Part shown: in pieces, positions 28,119-36,928 of the stretch
Layout: every line of letters begins with the position of its first letter
Numbering within the stretch: the first letter of the stretch is position 1
Source of the DNA: Nostoc commune NIES-4072
GTDB lineage: Bacteria; Cyanobacteriota; Cyanobacteriia; Cyanobacteriales; Nostocaceae
Length of the DNA stretch: 64,000 bases
NCBI RefSeq assembly: GCF_003113895.1
Contig: NZ_BDUD01000001.1
Coordinates: forward strand, 6,438,792 to 6,502,791
Reading direction: 5' to 3'
Notes under the pieces: generated by a model
Database searches by the model: none
What the model saw: the letters and a program-made list of their open reading frames with translations, nothing else
What the model was told of the DNA's origin: nothing
Translations under genes and position numbers: made by a program

Positions 28119-28910
28119 ATGTTTATCTGCGTCATTGCAGACTACGGTACAGGAGATCCGGCATTTACAGAAGTCACACAACGTCTGCTGATGGCTTCTC
28201 CCGATGCCCAAATTCATTTGCTTTCGGTTCCAGCGTTCAGTACATTGGCAACGGGATTTTGGATTGCCCAACTAGGACTCAACCCTGGCCCTAGCGATCG
28301 CCTAATTTATCATAACTGTGCGCCTCGTCAGGACGATCCTGAAGCCCGTCGAGACAATGAAGGTGAAGGACTAACTTATGCTCTTTTATCTAACGGTGTA
28401 AAAGTAGTAGGTGTAAATGCAGGCTACACCCTCTCTTTTATCAAAGAGCATACAAAGGAGTTGCGAGTGGTCAACGTTGCTCGTGGTGGTTCACAGTTTC
28501 GCTCACGGGATGTGTTTCCTCCGGCTGCGGCTGCCATTATAAATGAAGACTTTAGCCTTCTGGGAGATAGCCTTAAGAGCGAGCAAATCCCAGATGTTCC
28601 ACCAGATCGAATCGCCTGGATTGATGGCTACGGCAACATTAAAACAACTATTGGGGCGCATACACTCAACTTGGAGCCTCAAAGCAAGATCGTGATCCGA
28701 ATTGGAGATGTAGTCAGTGATGCAGTGTATTCTGATGGCAGCTTCAAGGTGTCTGAAGGGACTTTAGCTTTTGCTCCTGGTAGTTCCGGTTGGTCAAGAG
28801 GCGATTCAGGAGAACCATTGCGCTTTTTAGAGCTATTTCTGCGAGGAGGGAGTGCTTGGGAACGCTTTGGTCGTCCCCGTGTGAATCAGCAAGTAACTCG
28901 AATTGCGTGA
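28119..28910 (+). CDS. SAM hydroxide adenosyltransferase (DUF62)
   Basis: 263-residue enzyme of the DUF62 family, which hydrolyses S-adenosylmethionine to adenosine and methionine and is related to SalL chlorinase and FlA fluorinase. The N-terminal domain starts with FICVIADYGTGDPAFTEV (the D-Y/F-G motif binds the nucleoside) and the C-terminal beta barrel carries IDGYGNIKT and GSSGW. The ATG at 28119 is chosen because AGGAGG lies 7-8 nt ahead; an in-frame TTG at 28086 has no such site. It stands alone, followed by repeat-rich DNA. Confidence 0.88.
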   Translation: MFICVIADYGTGDPAFTEVTQRLLMASPDAQIHLLSVPAFSTLATGFWIAQLGLNPGPSDRLIYHNCAPRQDDPEARRDNEGEGLTYALLSNGVKVVGVNAGYTLSFIKEHTKELRVVNVARGGSQFRSRDVFPPAAAAIINEDFSLLGDSLKSEQIPDVPPDRIAWIDGYGNIKTTIGAHTLNLEPQSKIVIRIGDVVSDAVYSDGSFKVSEGTLAFAPGSSGWSRGDSGEPLRFLELFLRGGSAWERFGRPRVNQQVTRIA

Positions 28911-28953
28911 ACTATCTACGCTTATCTAAAGGTTAACTAGCGAATACGGGAGT

Positions 28954-29188
28954 GTGTCGTCAGATAAGGCAATACGGTTCAGTTAAGGCTTAACTTTTAT
29001 GTTAATGTTAATTCTTTTAACGAACCGCCAAGGAAGAGAGAGAAAAATAAATTATCCAAAATTATTTGTACATTTGTAGGGGCACAAGGCCTTACACCCT
29101 TACGTACCCTGCGGGACGCTTACGCAAACGCGCAGCGTCCCGCAGGGAGGGATATTTTTTTAACTTGAAGTTCCTTATCTGACAACAC
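28954..29188. mobile_element. MITE-like repeat element with nested palindrome
   Basis: 235 bp bounded by inverted ends GTGTCGTCAGATAAGG and CCTTATCTGACAACAC (one mismatch). Inside are a GAACCGCCAAGG core repeat at 29019-29036 and a 14-bp hairpin CCCTGCGGGACGCT/AGCGTCCCGCAGGG (29107-29147). No protein is encoded, so any movement would need help from elsewhere. Confidence 0.6.
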
Positions 29189-29210
29189 AGTTTATTTAAG
29201 CATTTTTTTC

Positions 29211-29251
29211 TTCTCTTCCTTCGCGTACTTTGCGTCCTTAGCGGTTCGTTA
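29211..29251. repeat. GGCGGTTCG core repeat (minus orientation)
   Basis: TTTGCGTCCTTAGCGGTTCG with flanks related to the core at 29019, inverted relative to it. Other copies are at 46208, 46323, 53182 and 59880. Confidence 0.6.
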
Positions 29252-29280
29252 AAAAATTTAGGTTAGGTATTGAGTAACTC

Positions 29281-29943
29281 TCACAACAATCCCCGATAAC
29301 GAATAAAAACCAAAATCACCGCCCACGACCCCAACGCCACTTTGACTGCAACCAGAATATTCAGCAAGGGGACAATTCCCCCACTCAAAAGTGCGCCCAT
29401 TTCTCCGTGCGGTAACTCCACTCCAGCCAGAGTTATAGCCGCCAGTACAATGAAAACAAGAACCGAAACTTTCTCCCATGTAGCGGCGTGGTAGCGCTGG
29501 TAAATCTCTTGCATCCACTCTGGTGAAGAGGTAATGGCAATCAACCCGATCGCAGTTCCACCTGCTACCCCTGCGGCAAAACCACCGCCAGGGCTGAGAT
29601 GTCCCCGAATAGCTAGTTCAATACTTACCAACGCAGCAATAGTCGCCCCCAGACGCGCCAGCACAATGGATGGTTGATCTGTGAAACGATAGATCGCGCA
29701 GGACGGCTGTTCATTCGCCAGCAGAAAGTATGCACCCATAATGGCGATCGTAAATACCACCACCTCGAAGATAGTGTCATACAAACGATTCCTGAGAATG
29801 ATCACTGTTACCGCATTGGGTATGCCACCATCTTTAACAATCGATTCAACGATCGAGAAATCCGGTACGATTGGCGCTGAATTCGGCAAGACGAGCATTT
29901 TTACAAACAGCGCTATCCCTGCTGCAATGTAGATCCATTTCAT
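29281..29943 (-). CDS. mrpB: Mrp antiporter subunit B
   Basis: 220-residue membrane protein. The C-terminal half (RGHLSPGGGFAAGVAGGTAIGL) is the MnhB domain with its conserved Gly-rich helix; the N-terminal half carries an additional MnhB-like region (IILRNRLYDTIFEVVVFTIA). It is the last gene of the Mrp operon and overlaps mrpA by 4 bp. Confidence 0.88.
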   Translation of the reverse strand: MKWIYIAAGIALFVKMLVLPNSAPIVPDFSIVESIVKDGGIPNAVTVIILRNRLYDTIFEVVVFTIAIMGAYFLLANEQPSCAIYRFTDQPSIVLARLGATIAALVSIELAIRGHLSPGGGFAAGVAGGTAIGLIAITSSPEWMQEIYQRYHAATWEKVSVLVFIVLAAITLAGVELPHGEMGALLSGGIVPLLNILVAVKVALGSWAVILVFIRYRGLL

Positions 29944-30518
29944 TTATGCTTCTCTCCTTCAGCTGGTGTACTTACATAACTCAGGATTGTCGCTGGTGAT
30001 GTAAGTTCAGTTTGCATAATCTCATAGATGCGTTTCACCCTAATGGCGGTGTGATAAAACTGTTTTTCGTCCTCACCTGTTACCTGGTCTGGATCAGCGT
30101 GTTCTCGTCTGACACAGGTCGCATGGACTTCTCTATCCATCAGCGCCCGTTCCAAAGCCTGGGTATTTGGGTAGGGAACCAGTTCTAGACGCATCTGGCG
30201 TTTGCGAAAAATTTTGCGTAAGTCATCCATCAGTTGCCCAAAATGCTGTTCGTCCTCTGCCTCGTCTTTGACCAAGCCAAGACGCATCACCAGGGATGAA
30301 CGCACTGCCACCGCGTAAAGGGTAATTGCTAGCATAGTACCCACTAATGCTTCGGTTAAAGCAACATCTGGCGCTCCCAAAACCGCATATACCATTGCCG
30401 ACACCGCTCCTAATATGCCGCGAATTACCAGCGCATGGTATGGATTGACCTGAAATACCACCATACACGCAGCCAACGGCAACAGGGCGATGATGATATA
30501 GAGATAGCTATCATTCAT
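29940..30518 (-). CDS. mrpA: Mrp subunit A C-terminal-like (DUF4040) protein
   Basis: 192 residues from the ATG at 30518, which overlaps mrpG by 8 bp; a longer frame to 30554 has no support. The N-terminal 90 residues hold three TM helices with GAPDVALTEALVGTMLAITLYA, the DUF4040 part found near the C-terminus of full MrpA. A soluble tail of about 100 residues follows. Cyanobacterial Mrp operons characteristically have this short MrpA in place of the ~800-residue protein; ion-conducting parts are then provided by MrpD-type subunits. Confidence 0.8.
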   Translation of the reverse strand: MNDSYLYIIIALLPLAACMVVFQVNPYHALVIRGILGAVSAMVYAVLGAPDVALTEALVGTMLAITLYAVAVRSSLVMRLGLVKDEAEDEQHFGQLMDDLRKIFRKRQMRLELVPYPNTQALERALMDREVHATCVRREHADPDQVTGEDEKQFYHTAIRVKRIYEIMQTELTSPATILSYVSTPAEGEKHK

Positions 30519-30789
30519 AGTTACCCTCGCTACTAGAACAGTAAGCCAATACATACCCCAGCACTGTATTCCAGATGGCCAAGGAGATGAGAGCGAGGAT
30601 GAGTAGGGGCCATTCGCTAGGTATCTTTAAGAGTAGCCCGATGATGATACTCATTGAGCCAAGGGTGTCTGCAACCGAAAGACTATGGAGTTTGAATAAT
30701 AGCGATCGCTTGCCCAGCAGAGGAAAGGTTCCCCAAAACCAGAAGAAAAGTCCTAAGCTAATGCATATATAACCGAAAAAGTCAATCAT
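30511..30789 (-). CDS. mrpG: Mrp antiporter subunit G
   Basis: 92 residues with three TM helices. FWFWGTFPLLGKRSLLFKLHSLSVADTLGS matches MnhG/PhaG, where the LHSLSVADT segment is conserved. It overlaps mrpF by 4 bp and mrpA by 8 bp. Confidence 0.85.
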   Translation of the reverse strand: MIDFFGYICISLGLFFWFWGTFPLLGKRSLLFKLHSLSVADTLGSMSIIIGLLLKIPSEWPLLILALISLAIWNTVLGYVLAYCSSSEGNYE

Positions 30790-31043
30790 ACTTCATTCAT
30801 TCGTTTGATAACATGAGCCAGCAACATTAAGCCAGCATTTCCCACACTTAGGATGATGACCCCGACAACACCAATCATCCAATCATCACGGAAGACGGAT
30901 ACGACCAGGATCATGATTGAAGTTTTGGTAGCAACACTGGCAAATGCGAGCATTTTTTGCCAAATATCATCATCTTGCCATGCCTCATACATGGGGATGA
31001 GCATTGCCAGAATCATTGCAATCAATACTAGATTCAGGATCAT
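30786..31043 (-). CDS. mrpF: Mrp antiporter subunit F
   Basis: 85 residues, three TM helices, of the MnhF/PhaF type. The start at 31043 (MILNLVLIAMIL) is chosen because GAGGAG lies 6 nt upstream on the minus strand; the frame continues to 31067 without a better signal. It overlaps mrpE by 4 bp. Confidence 0.8.
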   Translation of the reverse strand: MILNLVLIAMILAMLIPMYEAWQDDDIWQKMLAFASVATKTSIMILVVSVFRDDWMIGVVGVIILSVGNAGLMLLAHVIKRMNEV

Positions 31044-31429
31044 ACTTTTCTCCTCCGTCGCACCCAATGTACTTCGTACCAGCCTGCTTCGTGGTATTTC
31101 AAGACAATGGTCTTTGGGGTAAAGGTAATTAGGAAGATATCTAGGAATACAAGCCCTGGTGTGCGTCCTGGTTTAACTTGTTCCATCGTTATCTCTTCGT
31201 ATTTATGGGGGCGGAGGATGATTTGAAATGCCTCCATATACGCCTGTGGAATCGCTACTATAATTTCACCCAGCACACGCAGCCAATCTTTTAATGATTG
31301 TTTAGCTGTTTTACCACCCGGCAATAGAAGTGCGATGCTGATGCCAATGATGATATTCGCCACACTGAAATCGGCAGTTAGCAAAAACCAAATAGTCAGT
31401 CGCAATATTAGATTTAAATACCCAACCAT
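31040..31429 (-). CDS. mrpE: Mrp antiporter subunit E
   Basis: 129 residues of the MnhE family with two TM helices at the N-terminus and the conserved region VLGEIIVAIPQAYMEAFQII, followed by a cytoplasmic domain ending in VHWVRRRRKV. It overlaps mrpD by 16 bp. Confidence 0.85.
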   Translation of the reverse strand: MVGYLNLILRLTIWFLLTADFSVANIIIGISIALLLPGGKTAKQSLKDWLRVLGEIIVAIPQAYMEAFQIILRPHKYEEITMEQVKPGRTPGLVFLDIFLITFTPKTIVLKYHEAGWYEVHWVRRRRKV

Positions 31430-32853
31430 GCAAATCCCTTCCAGAACAATAGGATTAAAATCAGACTCATGACACCGATCAAATGGTCAAATTGTTCAAG
31501 GACACGCGGCAGCTTGAGTACTGAATGTTTAAAAATTAGTAAATACGCCAACCATCCAATGCCGATGGTTGCGAGGGGTTTAATGATATTCGCAACGGTG
31601 TACGCCTCGTAATACGCAATATTAGCTAGAAACAGCCCACCGATTAACAGAATTACGGCTGCCCAGAAACTAGGCTTTACCTCCGCTTTTCCCCCACGCG
31701 GCAGAAATATGAATTTGGCAAAGGATATTGCTGTTCCAAGGGCGGCAATATTCATAGCGATCGCTTGCCAAGGCAGTAAATTCTTCGTTGTCAACACCTT
31801 TGCCCCAAAGCCGGACAACAAGGGAAAGCCCGATATTGAGAAGCTGGCTATAACTAAGGCAATCCAGATTGGGGTAGCGATCGCTTGATGTTGCAGTTCC
31901 TTGAAATTTCGACTCGGTAAAGCCCCAGCAATTAGAAAAAGCGCCGATTTAACCAGTCCGTGCGTCAGCGCATAAAAGCCACCCACGGACGGCGCAGCAA
32001 GGATAAAGCCTAACTGCGAAACCGTGTGAAACGCCAGCATCCGCTTGGTATCTTTTTCAAAGACTGCATAGAACACTCCCAGAAGCGCCGTCCCAACTCC
32101 GAAGATTCTCACTATTGGGTCAACCTCTTCCACCATCAGCGCACACCGCACTAATGGATAGACACCAGCTTTTACCACAACTCCCGACAGCATCGCCGAC
32201 ACTGGCGTTTCCGATTCTGAGTGAGTCAACGGCAACCATAATCCTGATACAAAAATTCCTCCTTTTGTCAAGAGTCCCAAAAAAATTAGGGCAAGGGCTT
32301 CTGGAGGTGCTACGCGCAAACCTTCAAAACTAAAGGAATGATGCGCCTGATAGACCAGCACCGCGCCAACCAGATAAAAAAGCATTGCCACGTTGCTAAT
32401 AAACAGATAGCGTAAGCCAACCCAAATTGATCGGTCAGTCCGGGGATAGGCAATCAATAGAAACGCAGCAATACCACTCACCTCTAACGCCACGTATAAA
32501 CTGATCAAGTCTGAACAGGCAAACGCGGCATTGATACTGCCGTGCAAAATGATCAGTTGTGCATAAAAAAAAGGTGTCTTATTGCTGTGCCAACAGTAGA
32601 GGATGACTGCTGCCGTCACCAGTGCATTAGTTAATATAAAATAGCCGCTTAATTGATCGACTGTTAAAATAACCCCAAAATTATCTATTAACTGTAATGT
32701 CAGTGGCGACTGAGTGACAAATAGCTGCAATGCATATCCGGCTGATGCGAAAGCCACGCACAGAGCGAGATATTTGTCAATTTTCGGAAGCAAATAAATG
32801 ACAAAGCCCAAAAAAAACGGTAGTGCAATCCATGCGATGGTAATGCTATTCAT
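31414..32853 (-). CDS. mrpD: Mrp antiporter subunit D (NuoN/NdhD-like)
   Basis: 479-residue, about 14-TM subunit of the proton_antipo_M family. Key residues include the TM5 glutamate in LYVALEVSGIAAFLL and the TM7 lysine in LGLLTKGGIFVSGLWLP, as in complex I antiporter-like subunits. It couples Na+ and H+ movement. Many cyanobacterial operons have two mrpD genes; only one is present here. Confidence 0.9.
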   Translation of the reverse strand: MNSITIAWIALPFFLGFVIYLLPKIDKYLALCVAFASAGYALQLFVTQSPLTLQLIDNFGVILTVDQLSGYFILTNALVTAAVILYCWHSNKTPFFYAQLIILHGSINAAFACSDLISLYVALEVSGIAAFLLIAYPRTDRSIWVGLRYLFISNVAMLFYLVGAVLVYQAHHSFSFEGLRVAPPEALALIFLGLLTKGGIFVSGLWLPLTHSESETPVSAMLSGVVVKAGVYPLVRCALMVEEVDPIVRIFGVGTALLGVFYAVFEKDTKRMLAFHTVSQLGFILAAPSVGGFYALTHGLVKSALFLIAGALPSRNFKELQHQAIATPIWIALVIASFSISGFPLLSGFGAKVLTTKNLLPWQAIAMNIAALGTAISFAKFIFLPRGGKAEVKPSFWAAVILLIGGLFLANIAYYEAYTVANIIKPLATIGIGWLAYLLIFKHSVLKLPRVLEQFDHLIGVMSLILILLFWKGFAWLGI

Positions 32854-33185
32854 GGCGTGTTATTCTTCTCGATTTCGTTGCTTTCCAAAGTCGGATTATC
32901 TCGTGCCAACTTCATAACGCCGACCAGCATTAACGCCTGAATCGAAAATCCGATTACAATCGCCGTCAATATGACCGCCTGGGGAACCGGATCGGCGTAT
33001 CTGACATTTTTGGCGTTGGAAACAATTGGTGTGAATAAGCCATTTCGTGATGCAATCAGCACATAATAGGCGATAACCCCGGTACTCATGACATCCATAG
33101 AGATGATCTTCATAACGAGGTTCTTTTTAAGGATGATGCCGAAAAATCCGCAAAATATTGTTGCGAAGATATACGCTTCTAACAC
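32850..33185 (-). CDS. mrpC: Mrp antiporter subunit C (NuoK-like)
   Basis: 111 residues, three TM helices, NuoK/MnhC fold, with DPVPQAVILTAIVIGFSIQALM as the family signature. The start is GTG. It overlaps mrpD by 4 bp and is the first of the seven tightly overlapping Mrp genes. Confidence 0.88.
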   Translation of the reverse strand: MLEAYIFATIFCGFFGIILKKNLVMKIISMDVMSTGVIAYYVLIASRNGLFTPIVSNAKNVRYADPVPQAVILTAIVIGFSIQALMLVGVMKLARDNPTLESNEIEKNNTP

Positions 33186-33383
33186 GGAAATTGCCTGTTG
33201 GATAAGGATTGAAAAACAGGAAAAGGGGCAGGGAGGATAGAACAGAATTAGGATTCGACATTTCGGCTACGCTCAATAACCACTTCATCTGTAGCTTGCT
33301 TCGCCGCAGGGGTACGAGAACCACTAGTAGAGAAAGGCGGGTTTTCTCCCTGCTCCCTTCCTCGTGCCTCTTCGTTTGCGGCA

Positions 33384-34799
33384 CTAGCCGATTAAATTGG
33401 CTTCCTTTAAAGCTTCTTTTTCTTCTGGCGATTGTTTGAATGCAAAGCGCAATAAAGGCGGTGCTAAGAAGGTTGTCAAAATCACCATAATAACGATGGC
33501 AGCTTGCAATGGTTTATCTAGAGTACCACTAGCTGCACCAATGGCGGCAAACACTAACCCAACTTCGCCACGGGGAATCATCCCCACACCAACTGCTAAC
33601 CGATTAATTCCAGGTTGACCAAAAACCGCCCAACCTGTGACAACTTTACCGATAATTGCGATCGCAATTAAGAAGGTAGCAATAATTAATCCTTCTCTAT
33701 TTCCCGGAACTAAAGGATTAAGAACGCCTAAATCAACTTTCGCGCCAACTGTCACAAAGAAAACTGGCACTAGCATATCAGCAACAGGTTTAACCTGCTC
33801 ATCTAACTCTTTGCGTTTATCCGTTTCATCCAAAACTAAGCCAGCCGCAAATGCGCCTAAGATAGCTTCTAAATGAATGGCACTACCCAAAAAAGCCATA
33901 AAAAAGGCAAAAATAAATGCTGGGATAATTAAGTTGCCTCGCGTTTGCAATTTCTCAGCAATGGCAACAAAACTCTGATTGAAATATTTCCCTAATAAAA
34001 TGGAGCCAATTAGAAAGACTGTAGCGCTGACAATTAGATAAATGACGTTGAAAATATCAACCTCACCAGTTTTAGCAAGACTCGCAACCACTGCCAATAC
34101 AATGATGCCTAAAATGTCATCAATTACAGCAGCACCGACAATAATCTGACCTTCACGAGATTTTAACTGCCCAATTTCTGACAAAACTTTAGAGGTAATG
34201 CCAATACTAGTAGCTGTGAGCGCTGCACCTGCAAAAATCGCTGGAATTACTGGCGCATGAAACAATAAAATCAACCCCGCCGTGCCAGCCGTAAAAGGAA
34301 CAGCTACCCCAACACAAGCAACAATTGTTGCTTGATAACCAACTTTTTGTAATTCTTTTAAGTCTGATTCTAGACCAATTTCAAATAACAGAATGATCAC
34401 ACCTAGTTCAGCAAGCACAGAAACAACTTCGCTCTGGCTTTTAAAAATTGATGTGACTGCATCAGGACTGAGGTTATTAATGAATTGCAAGATAGTCATG
34501 ATAATGGAGTCGCTACCAGCCGCTCCACTGTCAGGAAACACTACCAAATGGAGAGCAGAAGCACCTACAAGCACCCCACCAACTAATTCTCCTAATACAG
34601 GGGGCAAGTCCATCATTCTAAATAATTCGCCACCAATTTTACTAGCCAGATAAATGACTACTAAACTTAGCAATACTCCAGTTAGCACAATAGGAGCGTA
34701 TTCCGCCTCGTTAGTTGTTGCTAGTAAAGGAGGCTGTAAACCTCCGTTGAGAAAATTTAACCAGGTAAACGAATTAAGTATTGGTTCTGAAAAAATCAT
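33384..34799 (-). CDS. CPA2-family cation:proton antiporter (NhaS3/KefB-like)
   Basis: 471-residue, about 13-TM antiporter. Conserved elements are LPPVLGELVGGVLVG, the LFEIGLESDL loop, and AAVIDDILGIIVLAVV with the Asp-Asp pair of CPA2 exchangers. It resembles cyanobacterial NhaS3. It lies upstream of the Mrp operon on the same strand with a 198-bp gap and could be co-transcribed with it. The cation is probably Na+ or K+. Confidence 0.85.
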   Translation of the reverse strand: MIFSEPILNSFTWLNFLNGGLQPPLLATTNEAEYAPIVLTGVLLSLVVIYLASKIGGELFRMMDLPPVLGELVGGVLVGASALHLVVFPDSGAAGSDSIIMTILQFINNLSPDAVTSIFKSQSEVVSVLAELGVIILLFEIGLESDLKELQKVGYQATIVACVGVAVPFTAGTAGLILLFHAPVIPAIFAGAALTATSIGITSKVLSEIGQLKSREGQIIVGAAVIDDILGIIVLAVVASLAKTGEVDIFNVIYLIVSATVFLIGSILLGKYFNQSFVAIAEKLQTRGNLIIPAFIFAFFMAFLGSAIHLEAILGAFAAGLVLDETDKRKELDEQVKPVADMLVPVFFVTVGAKVDLGVLNPLVPGNREGLIIATFLIAIAIIGKVVTGWAVFGQPGINRLAVGVGMIPRGEVGLVFAAIGAASGTLDKPLQAAIVIMVILTTFLAPPLLRFAFKQSPEEKEALKEANLIG

Positions 34800-34852
34800 G
34801 TTTTTGCTTGTGTTTCTGATTCATTCCAAAATAATTCGTAATTTAATTATTA

Positions 34853-34880
34853 ATTACGAATTACGAATTACGAATTACGA
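34853..34880. repeat. Heptamer tandem repeat (ATTACGA)4
   Basis: Four ATTACGA units; the flanking ATAATTCGTAATT to the left makes it partly palindromic. The repeat overlaps the 3' end of the SulP relic frame and shares its unit with the hairpin at 1273-1299. Confidence 0.85.
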
Positions 34881-35035
34881 ATAGGTGTCAGTGTAAGTAC
34901 CAACGTCAGGATTATTAGCAAGAATCACGCCCATCCCAGACATAAAGCCAGAAATCACGCTGTCAGGCATGAGGGTAATGTATTTACCCAACTTAAATAT
35001 CCATCCCAAAAAAGATTTGGTGGCGCGTCGTCTCG
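34875..35035 (-). pseudogene. SulP/BicA bicarbonate transporter fragment (central part)
   Basis: On the minus strand, immediately after the sbtB stop codon, the frame reads FLGWIFKLGKYITLMPDSVI then SGFMSGMGVILA, a typical SulP/BicA transmembrane segment, before running out into NNPDVGTYTDTYS and a stop. It has no start of its own. The N-terminal part of the same kind of gene lies at 36643-36928 on the other side of sbtAB, same strand. Confidence 0.75.
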
Positions 35036-35037
35036 AT

Positions 35038-35388
<351 letters not shown>

Positions 35389-35455
35389 TTATGTACATTG
35401 ATCTACTTGGTCTGCCCGTTCAAGGGATATCTGACAGACCTCGACCCGTCTGGGA

Positions 35456-36583
35456 TTAGCCGCCGATCGCCTGGGCGAGACCGATGAAGAACGGTATACA
35501 CAAGCCGATCGCAACTGGCGTACCGACGGCTGTGGACGCGCCTATATAGGCGGAGGGATTAGCTGAAGGGATACCGGCTCGCAACGTAGGCGGCCCTGAG
35601 ATGTCTGAACTAGAGGAAGCGATGATAGCCAGGATCACAACGCCGCCCATGCTGAATCCCGTGGCGTAGTGGGCAATCATGCCGAGACCGAAGGCGATTA
35701 GCCCATGCAAAAACGGTGCCACCACACTATACACAACGTACCATTGGGCTACCTTACGCAGTTCGCCAATTCTCGACCAAGCCTCCATCCCCATGACCAG
35801 CATCAAGATCGAAAGCAAGCCGCGAAAGGCGGGATCGTAGAAGCTTTTATAGACACTTTCCGGCTGGGTGAACAGTCCAAGAGCGAGACCTAACAACATT
35901 GCCGATAAGGCAGGGCCTCGGAGGCTTTCCTCGATAATTGGCCATATCTTGACCCGATTATCCGCAGCACCCTTCTGCTGACTGAGATACTCCTGCCGGC
36001 TGCTAGGATAATCTTTTTGATCGGGATAATTGCCAGCCGCAACGCGCTGCTCGCTGAAAGACTGCTTCTCAATAGAGTAGGCTGCTTCTTTATACTTCTT
36101 CTTGTTGATGTAAATGTTGGCTATAACAATCGCAGTTACGAGCGCTGGGATATCCATGAATGGATAGAGTGCGCCAGACCATGCCTCGTATGAAATTTTT
36201 TGTTCTTCCAGTAGCGTCAAGGCGGCTGCCATTGTAGAGCCACTCACGGCACCAAACAAACCTCCGGTCGCAATCGCATCCACGGTTTTGACCTTCGGCA
36301 GCTTGGCCAATGTATAGCGGGCGATGAAGACAACAAGAATACCTGTGACTATAGCAAACGCCGCAGGTAAAATCATCTCAGTCAGATTGGAATTGCGGAT
36401 CGCAATACCACCGTTCAGACCAATTTTGGTGAGCAGCATGAAGACAATGATCGTACAAATCGCCTCTGGAATTACCAATTCACTACCAAGGGCAGCAATG
36501 ACCATCCCACCAATCAAAAAGCCTAGTGTTGGGGACTGCAATTGCTTAATGAAGTCCATTAGAAAAAGGGACAAAAAATCCAC
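35456..36583 (-). CDS. sbtA: Sodium-dependent bicarbonate transporter SbtA
   Basis: 375-residue, about 10-TM Na+/HCO3- symporter of the plasma membrane, part of the CO2-concentrating mechanism. The N-terminal half (FLSLFLMDFIKQLQSPTLGF), TGGLFGAVSGSTMAAALTLLEE, and the matching C-terminal half SSSSDISGPPTLRAGIPSANP with the Ser-rich substrate site are diagnostic. The start is GTG with a full GGAGGT 5 nt upstream. The gene looks richer in G+C than its surroundings and lies between two pieces of a broken SulP transporter gene, suggesting arrival by transfer. Confidence 0.95.
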   Translation of the reverse strand: MDFLSLFLMDFIKQLQSPTLGFLIGGMVIAALGSELVIPEAICTIIVFMLLTKIGLNGGIAIRNSNLTEMILPAAFAIVTGILVVFIARYTLAKLPKVKTVDAIATGGLFGAVSGSTMAAALTLLEEQKISYEAWSGALYPFMDIPALVTAIVIANIYINKKKYKEAAYSIEKQSFSEQRVAAGNYPDQKDYPSSRQEYLSQQKGAADNRVKIWPIIEESLRGPALSAMLLGLALGLFTQPESVYKSFYDPAFRGLLSILMLVMGMEAWSRIGELRKVAQWYVVYSVVAPFLHGLIAFGLGMIAHYATGFSMGGVVILAIIASSSSDISGPPTLRAGIPSANPSAYIGASTAVGTPVAIGLCIPFFIGLAQAIGG

Positions 36584-36642
36584 GAATACCTCCTTGCGCT
36601 TCCTCTGATGAGGAGTATTACAATAAATGAACTAAATGAACT

Positions 36643-36928
36643 TTAAAAAAGACTGATGTGCTTGACTCCTATAGCACAGGTGCTGCACAAGAACCTGTAG
36701 AGAGGGCTTACGGTCATTGGCCCGGTCAGTTCAGAGATCAACGTTGGCGTAACGCTAAACAGGGCGGCAAAAAAGCCAACACAAACTGCCCCATAGAGTC
36801 AGTCCACCCAGAGAACCCACCCCAGAGGCAACGCCGAAGGCCAGGGGTAACGAGACAATGGCAGCCATGACACCGCCGAGGATATCGCCTCGGAGGTTAT
36901 TAAACCGGATGAGATTGGTGATTGCCAT
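36643..36928 (-). pseudogene. SulP/BicA transporter N-terminal relic, frameshifted
   Basis: From ATG at 36928 the minus strand reads MAITNLIRFNNLRGDILGGV, then MAAIVSLPLAFGVASGVGSL, the start of a SulP/BicA permease. Near 36798-36805 the homology changes frame and continues as LYGAVCVGFFAALFSVTPTL and ISELTGPMTV, then loses similarity at about 36709 and stops at 36643. So the gene is broken by a frameshift and truncated. The next homologous stretch lies beyond sbtAB at 34875-35035, with about 50-60 codons missing between. Confidence 0.78.

Noticed and set aside
34853..34880. Possible CRISPR array
   Set aside because: Units are 7 bp with no spacers; no cas gene is in the window. It is a simple tandem repeat.
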